Part shown: piece after piece, positions 1 to 5,395 of the stretch
How the letters are laid out: the number at the start of each line of letters is the position of its first letter
How positions within the stretch are numbered: position 1 is the stretch's first letter
Assembly (NCBI GenBank): GCA_029934215.1
Contig: JAOZMR010000103.1
Coordinates: forward strand, 1-9,039
DNA from: Pontiellaceae bacterium
Lineage (GTDB): Bacteria > Verrucomicrobiota > Kiritimatiellia > Kiritimatiellales > Tichowtungiaceae
Direction: 5' to 3'
Length of the DNA stretch: 9,039 nt
Notes under the pieces: generated by a model
The model's database searches: none
What the model saw: only the letters and a program-made list of their open reading frames with translations
What the model was told of the DNA's origin: nothing
Program-made: the position numbers and the translations under genes

Positions 1-25
1 TTCTGGCATGGGGCACGATTTTTAA

Positions 26-1003
26 AAAGCGGGCATTTCAAATTACAGTCTACCATTCCCTGAGCGTCTAACTTTTCTTGTTGACCTTTTTTTTACAAAA
101 GACACTGCCATGTTTTTGGAGCATTGCAGTAACGCATTTTTTTCCTTTAATCATCATCGCAAAGATATGCTACAAAAGGGCTTCAGCGCATTAAAGCGAA
201 TCCGACCACAGATCGAACTGGATCCAAACACAGGTGTACCCTCTTTTTCACTCAGTATCTCTCGAAAAAATGAAGGCGTTTTATTGAATACTGTGGATGA
301 TTTCTTTGGGTTTCTCGGGGAGGAGTTCAGCAAAGATCAAATAATCGTATGCTTTGATGAATTTCAAAGCGTATTGAACTATCCAGAGGCAGATGCTCTA
401 CTGGCAAAAATAAGAGGAAAAATTCAATATCACCCTTTCCCATATCTCTTCACGGGATCCGACCGAAACGGACTCAAAACGATTTTCACTCGACCTGACT
501 CCCCGTTCTATAAATCCGTTCGTCCAATGGAGGTGGAAATACTGCCGACCAAAGACTTCAAACCGTTTCTGTTAGAAAAATTCGCCAGTGGGAGAAGGAC
601 TGTTGCCCCTTCAGTATGGGATGAACTTTTCAAACTGGAAGTCCCAGGCGATATCCAGCAACTCTGTGCAGCCCTCTGGGAATGTAGCGAGCAAGACACA
701 GAGATCGGCTCCTCTGTTTTGCAAGAAGCATTCGATCGTATTTTTACTCACGAGATCGAAGGATTTCGTTCGTTACTAGGCGGACTAACCGCACTGCAAC
801 TTCGTGTATTAAAATCGGTTGCGAAAACGGGGACAAAAAGCCTTTACTCGCTAGAATCACAGCAAGCCATCGGCGCATCCGCATCATCGATTCGACGGTC
901 AGTAACGGCTCTGACCGAAAAGTGGATACTCGTAAACACCGACGGTGCGATCTATTTCAACAACCCGTTCCTCCATCACCTCCTAATCCATCGCCAAGTA
1001 TAA
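26..1003 (+). pseudogene. AAA-type ATPase lacking Walker A, with C-terminal winged helix; probably 5'-broken
   Basis: This resembles the stand-alone bacterial/archaeal-type ATPases of the AAA_2/'ATP-binding protein' class. The first ATG is at 110 (297 residues), but the frame is open from 26 and the upstream codons (RLTFLVDLFFTKDTA) look like the family's first core strand, so similarity starts before that ATG. Numbered from the ATG: Walker B is IIVCFDEFQ at about 78-86, a sensor-like FTGSDRNGL lies at about 114-122, and a winged helix spans about 225-297 (LTALQLRVLKSVAKTG, then SSIRRSVTALTEKWI, then a final NPFLHHLLI). No GxxGxGKT/S motif is visible in the three forward frames between 1 and 110, and an in-frame TAA lies at 23-25, about where the P-loop should be. 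I infer a 5'-truncated or frameshifted gene, unable to bind ATP normally. The biological role of this family is poorly known. Base use is A/C-rich, unlike the next genes. The alternative is a functional short protein starting at 110. Confidence 0.6.
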
Positions 1004-1038
1004 GACCGCAATCTTACCGATTGAAGGGTTGGGCATTT

Positions 1039-1080
1039 CCGAATGGAGATTGCCGATTTCCGATTTAGAGAGAAGAGTTC
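1039..1080 (+). repeat. Repeat module D, left copy
   Basis: This 42-bp block matches 8641-8682 with about five differences. Its core is an exact 18-bp match, gattgccgatttccgatt, starting at 1048 here and 8650 on the right. On the left it runs directly into module C; on the right it is followed by module B instead. Confidence 0.75.
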
Positions 1081-1159
1081 CAAACCCTGGAAAACAGAAG
1101 ATTTTTCATAAAACGTAGACGAGCGCTTCCAGCCTCGTTCCTTGGATGAACTGAGCTTG
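1068..1159 (+). repeat. Repeat module C, left copy
   Basis: This 92-bp block matches 8892-8983 with five substitutions and no gaps, about 95% by hand alignment. It opens with a degenerate palindrome (TTCCAAACCCTGGAA, 1078-1092), followed by a shared stretch through 'cataaaacgtagacgagcgc' and 'ttccagcctcgttc'. It has no coding signal. The sharp loss of similarity after 1159 marks a module edge. Confidence 0.85.
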
Positions 1160-1200
1160 TGACCGTTCCTGCGCGGAAGAATTTAGCCACAAGAGAGAGG

Positions 1201-1342
1201 GCATTTTTGATTGAAGATTTCTGATTGCCGAATGGGAGAGGAGATGAATATCGAATATCGAACAAGGAATTTCGAATGTCGAAGGGAGAGGCATTTTCGA
1301 TGACCGAGTTCCAAACGTTGGAAAATCCCCTCTCGGGAGGGG
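1201..1342 (+). repeat. Repeat module A, copy 1 (tandem duplicate)
   Basis: This 142-bp block is repeated at 1450-1591 with a single difference (C at 1329, A at 1578). The offset is 249 bp, so the arrangement is a tandem duplication of a 249-bp unit whose second copy stops after 142 bp. The block contains the 'atgaatatcgaatatcgaac' stretch, a TTCCAAACGTTGGAA palindrome, and a CCCCTC-TCGG-GAGGGG hairpin at its end. Confidence 0.92.
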
Positions 1343-1354
1343 TGCCCGTAGGGC
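1309..1354 (+). repeat. Three consecutive hairpins inside module B (left)
   Basis: Three perfect inverted repeats follow one another: TTCCAA-ACG-TTGGAA (1309-1323), CCCCTC-TCGG-GAGGGG (1327-1342) and GCCC-GTA-GGGC (1344-1354). If transcribed they would form a row of short stable stems, the middle one with a UCGG loop. There is no following T-run, so I do not call this an intrinsic terminator. The identical arrangement lies at 8738-8783. Confidence 0.8.
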
Positions 1355-1390
1355 GGGGTGGGTTCTTTGGTGGATGGGATATTGTCGAAT

Positions 1391-1405
1391 TTCCAACCAT
1401 TGGAA
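1391..1405 (+). repeat. Palindrome TTCCAACCATTGGAA
   Basis: This is a perfect 6-bp stem with a CCA loop, followed by the shared 'gagctggatcagg'. It is one of seven TTCCRA-N3-YTGGAA sites in the window, with the same arms but a different loop from the site at 1309. Confidence 0.8.
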
Positions 1406-1449
1406 ACGAGCTGGATCAGGTTTTCACAACCGCTGTCGCTAGAGGAGAG

Positions 1450-1591
1450 GCATTTTTGATTGAAGATTTCTGATTGCCGAATGGGAGAGGAGATGAATAT
1501 CGAATATCGAACAAGGAATTTCGAATGTCGAAGGGAGAGGCATTTTCGATGACCGAGTTCCAAACGTTGGAAAATCCACTCTCGGGAGGGG
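1450..1591 (+). repeat. Repeat module A, copy 2 (truncated tandem copy)
   Basis: This block is identical to 1201-1342 at 141 of 142 positions. The one change, C to A at 1578, falls in the stem of the CCCCTC/GAGGGG hairpin and breaks one pair. After 1591 the sequence leaves the repeat ('gagtcatagtgg'), so the 'gtgcccgtagggcgggg' part of B is missing here. Confidence 0.92.
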
Positions 1592-1623
1592 AGTCATAGT
1601 GGGTGGGAGTTTAAGGGGATTTG

Positions 1624-1655
1624 CCACGAAAGAGCGCATAGAACGCAAAAAAAAA
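1624..1655 (+). repeat. A-tract repeat module, left copy
   Basis: The sequence ccacgaaagagcgcatagaa followed by cgc and nine A's corresponds to 8593-8622 with four substitutions and a different A-run length. I recall similar 'cgaagaacgcaaag' repeats as widespread intergenic sequence in PVC bacteria; that is recollection, not a search. Confidence 0.65.
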
Positions 1656-1755
1656 GACAAACTAAGCGTTGGTAGGGAGTTTCGGCAGTTCTGAGTGAGG
1701 TGTTCCGAACGTGCTTTTTGTATTCCCAAAAAAGAAACGACCCAAAGTGAGCGGC

Positions 1756-1799
1756 AATGCCTCTCTCTTCGACATGCGAAATTCTTTGTTCGATATTCA
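1756..1799 (-). repeat. Diverged inverted copy of part of module A
   Basis: This reads as the reverse complement of the 'gaatatcgaacaaggaattt' and 'cgaatgtcgaagggagaggc' part of module A, with about four differences in 44 bp. It is therefore an inverted, older copy. It faces the two direct copies and sits about 100 bp before the epimerase start. Confidence 0.7.
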
Positions 1800-1839
1800 A
1801 TCGGGAATGCTACGTATCTCTTTGCCGCGTTCGAATTTC

Positions 1840-1868
1840 TTGTTTTGTGGCATTTGTCCTGCTAGATT
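1840..1868 (+). promoter_or_regulatory. Possible sigma70-like promoter for the operon
   Basis: TTGTTT (1840-1845) and TAGATT (1863-1868) are separated by 17 bp and end about 30 bp before the epimerase GTG. The match to consensus is only partial (3/6 and 4/6). The position is sensible, but the call is weak. Confidence 0.25.
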
Positions 1869-1897
1869 TGGGTGATTAATGATTTGGAGGAGCTTGT

Positions 1898-3058
1898 GTG
1901 ATTAGACGTATTGGAGTTTTTACAGCGGGTCGGAATGATTTTGGCATTTATTTGCCCGTGTTGCGGGCTTTGCGCGATGCCGCTGAGTTCGAGCCGGTTG
2001 TTGTTGCGACGGGTACGCATATGGATCCGCGCTTCGGTGAGACGGTGCGCGATATGCATGCGGCTGGTTTTTCTCCCGATTATTGCGTTCCGATGGTTCC
2101 TGCTACTGATTGTGCTGTGGATGTTGCGCGGGCTATGGGGCAGGGGGTTTCTGAGTTTGCTGCTGTGTTTCAACAGGCTAATCTGGATCTGCTTCTTGTG
2201 CTGGGCGACCGGTTTGAGATGTTTGCTGCGGCGACTGCCGCTGTTCCGTTTTGTCTACCGCTGGCTCATTTGCACGGTGGTGAGGTGACGGAGGGGGCTG
2301 TGGATGAGCAGTTCCGTCATGCGATTTCTAAGTTGAGCCATCTCCATTTTGTGTCTACGAAGCGGTATCGTGAGCGGTTGCTTCAGATGGGCGAGGAGTC
2401 TTGGCGGGTTGTGGTGAGCGGTGCTCCGGCGTTGGATCTTTTGAACGATTTTTCGCCTTGGTCGCTGGAACAGTTGGAGGTGTCGCTGCGGATGAAGCTC
2501 GATTGTCCGCCGCTTTTGGTGACGTTTCATCCGGTGACTCTTCGTGAGGATGAGCAGGTTGATGAGTTGTTGAGGGCGTTGGGCGGTTTTATGGATCGTC
2601 CGATGGTTATTACTTGGCCAAATAGTGATGTTGGGTTTTCGAAAATCACGGAGCGTTTGGAGGCGTTTGTTGCGTCCTGCCCGAATGCGGGGTTATTTCC
2701 AAGCCTTGGAGTTGAGCGTTATTTTTCTTTGATGAGTTATGCTGCTGCGATGATTGGTAATTCGTCGAGTGGGATTATTGAGGCTGCCTCGTTTGGATTG
2801 CCGGTTGTGAATGTTGGTGATCGTCAGAAGGGTAGGGTGCGTGGCGCGAATGTGTTGGATGTGCCTTGTCGGGATGTTGATATTGTGCGCACGATTCGCA
2901 CGGCGGTTTCGCCGTCGTTTAAGGCGTCTTTGAGGGGGATGGTTAATCCGTACGGAACTGGCGGTGCGTCCGCAGAGATTTTGCGGGTTCTGATGGATGC
3001 TGGGAAACGGGCGGATTTGTCGAGTAAGCGGTTTGTTGATGTTTGGGAGGAGCGCTGA
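1898..3058 (+). CDS. neuC: UDP-N-acetylglucosamine 2-epimerase (hydrolysing), NeuC/LegG type
   Basis: This 386-residue protein has the usual length and layout of the NeuC/NnaA branch of the GT-B-fold UDP-sugar 2-epimerases. These enzymes release ManNAc (or 2,4-diacetamido-2,4,6-trideoxymannose in LegG) plus UDP in the cytoplasm, feeding sialic or legionaminic acid synthesis. Visible motifs: an N-terminal TAGRNDFG loop (about 9-16), GDRFE (103-107), HLHGGEVTEGAVDEQFRHAI (124-143) with the acidic residues expected at the active site, TFHPVT (209-214) with the conserved His, and the nucleotide-binding GNSSSGIIEAASFG (287-300) followed by GDRQKGR (307-313). The start is GTG: GGAGG lies 7 nt upstream at 1886-1890, and an in-frame TGA at 1880-1882 excludes an earlier start. 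One base separates its stop from the next gene. The sequence cannot distinguish UDP-GlcNAc from a diacetamido substrate. Third positions are strongly G/T-rich. Confidence 0.88.
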   Translation: MIRRIGVFTAGRNDFGIYLPVLRALRDAAEFEPVVVATGTHMDPRFGETVRDMHAAGFSPDYCVPMVPATDCAVDVARAMGQGVSEFAAVFQQANLDLLLVLGDRFEMFAAATAAVPFCLPLAHLHGGEVTEGAVDEQFRHAISKLSHLHFVSTKRYRERLLQMGEESWRVVVSGAPALDLLNDFSPWSLEQLEVSLRMKLDCPPLLVTFHPVTLREDEQVDELLRALGGFMDRPMVITWPNSDVGFSKITERLEAFVASCPNAGLFPSLGVERYFSLMSYAAAMIGNSSSGIIEAASFGLPVVNVGDRQKGRVRGANVLDVPCRDVDIVRTIRTAVSPSFKASLRGMVNPYGTGGASAEILRVLMDAGKRADLSSKRFVDVWEER

Positions 3059-3059
3059 G

Positions 3060-4214
3060 ATGAAGCTTAAGCAGATTAGAATTTTAACTGGGGAGAGCCA
3101 GTATGATGTTTTTTCTCATTGGCAACGTGAGCTGTTCGAGGGTTTTCGGCGAAGGCGTGTTCCGGTGGAGTTTATGTCGGTTCCTGAGGAGGCGGGATGT
3201 CCGTTCGATGCGCAGGTGGTTTCGCTTGGGTTTAATCTTGTGAGAAGTTGGGGGAGTTCTCGAGTGGCTGAGCGCCCGCATATTGCGTGGAGTGTGGATC
3301 ATCCGGGGTTTAATGCTTTTTTCTTTTTGCATAGGTTGAAAAATCCAGAGTATGCCAAGTCTGCGGAGTTGATGTTTGTGGATAGGGCTCGGTGTGAGTT
3401 GGCTGGTGGTTTGCTGGGTTTGTCGAATCCGTATTTTCTGCCGCACGCCGCGTCGGCTCCGTTTTGCGATTCCAATGATTGGAAGTCGCGTGCTACGGAT
3501 GTCGTGTTTTTTGGGTCGTTGTCATCGATTGAGACGCGTAGGAAGGCGTTGTCGGATCTTGCCGGACGGATTTCGCCTGAGGTGCAAAAGTCCGTGCTGC
3601 AAACTGCGGATAGCGTTCAGTTTGAGTCTGGGATGGAGTCGGATCTGCTTTTTTGGAACTATTTGAATCGAGTTGCTCCGAAGCAGGAGGAGCAGATGAA
3701 GTTGGTTTTTTTGCATTTGTTTCCGCAGTTTGATATGTATTTGCGGTGTTTGCATCGCATCCGGTTTTTTAGCGAGTTGAGTTCGATGCCGATTCATATA
3801 TACGGAGCTGGGGAGTGGGAGCAGGTGAAGCTTCATCCAGATTCCGTGCTTCATGGTCCGGTGGAGCATTGCCAGATTCCGGAGATTATGCGGCAGAGTA
3901 AAGTGGTGATTAATCATGGGCCGACGTTGCGTGACGGAGCGCACGAGCGTGTGTTTGATGCGCTGGCTAGTGGGTGTGCGGTTTTGTCAACACCTTCGCC
4001 TTATCTAAAGGAGCAGTTCGGGACCGATTCCGGTGTTGTGACTGTTTTTGCTGGCGCGGAGTCAAAGATGGTCGAGCAGATTGCAGCGTATGTGAGTGGG
4101 GATCGGCAGGAGGAGATTGTGCGGGGGCAACGGATCGTGCGCAGCGCTCATACATTTGATGTGCGGGCTGGACAAATTTTGCAGTTTATTGAGCGTCGCT
4201 GGGGGCTAAATTAA
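3060..4214 (+). CDS. CgeB-like glycosyltransferase, first of a tandem pair
   Basis: I place the start at ATG 3060 (384 residues), one base after the epimerase stop, with GGGAGG at 3045-3050. An earlier ATG at 2997 lies inside the epimerase and would add 21 residues not shared by the paralogue, which also begins at this point. The C-terminal third matches the Glyco_trans_1_2 (CgeB-type) pattern of GT-B enzymes: SKVVINHGP, then HERVFDALASGCAVLSTP (about 295-312), the glycine- and glutamate-rich donor-nucleotide region. The N-terminal half (RILTGESQYDVFSHWQREL; WSVDHPG; VFFGSL) would form the acceptor domain. There is no signal peptide or membrane segment, so it should be cytosolic or peripheral. 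It shares roughly half its residues with the next protein by eye. Donor and acceptor are unknown; the operon suggests a surface or protein-linked glycan. Confidence 0.8.
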   Translation: MKLKQIRILTGESQYDVFSHWQRELFEGFRRRRVPVEFMSVPEEAGCPFDAQVVSLGFNLVRSWGSSRVAERPHIAWSVDHPGFNAFFFLHRLKNPEYAKSAELMFVDRARCELAGGLLGLSNPYFLPHAASAPFCDSNDWKSRATDVVFFGSLSSIETRRKALSDLAGRISPEVQKSVLQTADSVQFESGMESDLLFWNYLNRVAPKQEEQMKLVFLHLFPQFDMYLRCLHRIRFFSELSSMPIHIYGAGEWEQVKLHPDSVLHGPVEHCQIPEIMRQSKVVINHGPTLRDGAHERVFDALASGCAVLSTPSPYLKEQFGTDSGVVTVFAGAESKMVEQIAAYVSGDRQEEIVRGQRIVRSAHTFDVRAGQILQFIERRWGLN

Positions 4215-5395
4215 TGGCACTAAAAAAGGTTAGATTGCTCGCAGGTGGAAGTCAGTACGGGATTTTTGACCATTGGCAACGGGCGTTGAAGAGCGGGTTC
4301 GAAGCAAATGGAGTCGAGGCGGATGTTCTGTCGATTTTTCAGGAAGCGGTATTGCCGCCGGATGATGATGTGGTTTCGTTGGGCTTTAATCTGATTCGTC
4401 ATTGGGAGGCTCCGCTGGTAGAGCAAAAGAGGCATGTGGTTTGGGGGGTTGATAATCCTGCGTATTGCTATCCGTTTTTTCAGGAGCATCTGAAAAAACC
4501 GAATGTGGAACAATCAACCCTGCTGGGTTTTGTGGATCGGACTCGTTGTCGGTTGGCGGATGAAGTGCTCGGGTTTTCCGGGGCTCGATTTTTGCCTCAC
4601 GGCGCTTCTGCGCCGTTTTGCTCGGCGGAGGATTGGGGGGCGCGTCCGCTCGATACGGTTTTTTTCGGGTCGCTTGGTTCGCTCGAAGAGAGCGAGCAGA
4701 AGTTGCTGAAGGCGGCCGCGAGTCTTTCGAGTTCTGCGGTTGGTTTGATGCAGGCGATGATTCGTGATTTCACGTTTGAGTCGTCGGTGCCTTCCGATTT
4801 TATTTTCTGGGAGATTTTGAAAAAGAATCTGTCCGCTCCTGTGGAGCCGCTGAGACGAATTTTTATGTTTTTGTTTGTCCCGTTGGATCGCTATCTTCGA
4901 ATACGTCATCGGATTCGTTTTTTAAGTGCGTTAAAGGATACTCCCATCCATATTTTTGGAAACGGGGAGTGGGATCAGGTCGAGTTGCATGGTGATTCTG
5001 CGGTGCATGAGCCGCTGGATCATGTTCAGGTTTGCGAGACGATGCAGAGGAGTAAGATCGTGATTAATAACGGACCGGTTTTTCCTGAGGGGTCGCATGA
5101 GCGGGTGTTTGATGCGCTCCATAGCGGCTGTGCTGTCCTGTCGACGCCTTCGCTCTATTTTACAGAGGAGTTTGGTGATGGTTCTGGTGTGTTTATTTGT
5201 CCGGCGGGTGAAGAGGCGGGCATGTCGGCGCAAATTGCGGACTGTCTTGGTGTAGATCGGCGGGAGGAAATTAGGGCAGGGCAGACTCGTGTTTGCCGTG
5301 CGCATACGATGACGGTGCGGAGTCGGCAGATTCTTCAGATGATCGAGCGTCGGTGGGGTCTTCAGATGGAAAAGGAGTTTGTATGTGCGGAATAG
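4214..5395 (+). CDS. CgeB-like glycosyltransferase, second of a tandem pair
   Basis: This 393-residue paralogue of the preceding protein aligns almost end to end with it: GSQYGIFDHWQRAL, VVSLGFNLIRHWE, WGVDNPA, FLPHGASAPFC, TVFFGSL, PIHIFGNGEWDQVELH, SKIVINNGP, HERVFDALHSGCAVLSTP, and a final IERRWGL. The HERVFDAL motif starts at residue 295 in both. Its ATG overlaps the previous stop (TAATG, 1 nt), implying coupled translation. A 10-residue tail after IERRWGL, absent from the first copy, runs across the Shine-Dalgarno and start of the next gene (13-nt overlap). This is a GT-B fold enzyme, probably nucleotide-sugar dependent, with no membrane segment. The pair arose by tandem duplication; the substantial divergence suggests different linkages or acceptors. 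Substrates cannot be read from the sequence. Confidence 0.8.
   Translation: MALKKVRLLAGGSQYGIFDHWQRALKSGFEANGVEADVLSIFQEAVLPPDDDVVSLGFNLIRHWEAPLVEQKRHVVWGVDNPAYCYPFFQEHLKKPNVEQSTLLGFVDRTRCRLADEVLGFSGARFLPHGASAPFCSAEDWGARPLDTVFFGSLGSLEESEQKLLKAAASLSSSAVGLMQAMIRDFTFESSVPSDFIFWEILKKNLSAPVEPLRRIFMFLFVPLDRYLRIRHRIRFLSALKDTPIHIFGNGEWDQVELHGDSAVHEPLDHVQVCETMQRSKIVINNGPVFPEGSHERVFDALHSGCAVLSTPSLYFTEEFGDGSGVFICPAGEEAGMSAQIADCLGVDRREEIRAGQTRVCRAHTMTVRSRQILQMIERRWGLQMEKEFVCAE

Larger units (their letters stand above)
1261..1447 (+). repeat. Repeat module B, left copy (direct repeat flanking the operon)
   Basis: These 187 bp match 8690-8876 in the same orientation without gaps. There are four substitutions: one near each of 1267, 1370 and 1381, and one in 'caggttttc' versus 'caggctttc'. 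The block overlaps the second half of module A and carries two TTCCAA-N3-TTGGAA palindromes plus two GC-rich hairpins. With its partner it brackets the entire epimerase-glycosyltransferase operon. Confidence 0.93.
1004..1897. repeat. Left intergenic repeat mosaic (no credible gene)
   Basis: This 894-bp gap is built largely of repeat modules. Most recur at 8541-9039. The order is D (1039-1080), C (1068-1159), A1 (1201-1342) overlapping B1 (1261-1447), A2 (1450-1591), an A-tract module (1624-1655), and an inverted partial A copy (1756-1799). The open frames on both strands here simply read through the repeats: the same words appear in several frames and copies, with no ribosome binding site or domain. 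The remaining pieces, 1160-1200, 1592-1623, 1656-1755 and 1800-1897, show nothing I recognise beyond the possible promoter and the binding site for the next gene. Confidence 0.85.

Noticed and set aside
1309..1342. Rho-independent terminator
   Set aside because: The hairpins are strong but no T-run follows on either strand, and the same block occurs at both ends of the locus and is partly duplicated.
1201..1591. Possible CRISPR array
   Set aside because: There are only two long copies with no short regular repeat-spacer pattern, and no cas genes.
1065..1800. Several overlapping reverse-strand frames of 68-126 codons, and an 82-codon + frame at 1225-1473
   Set aside because: They are translations of the repeat modules: the same words recur in different frames and at both ends of the window, with no ribosome binding sites or domains.
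1879..1905. Eight-codon frame overlapping the epimerase start
   Set aside because: It has no ribosome binding site of its own and contains the one used by the epimerase; most likely a chance frame.
2997..3059. Upstream ATG start for the first CgeB-like glycosyltransferase
   Set aside because: It lies inside the epimerase gene, and the 21 added residues are absent from the tandem paralogue. ATG 3060 has a better ribosome binding site.
5293..5382. Upstream ATG start for asnB
   Set aside because: It would place 30 residues before the catalytic cysteine, which must be N-terminal after removal of Met in this family.
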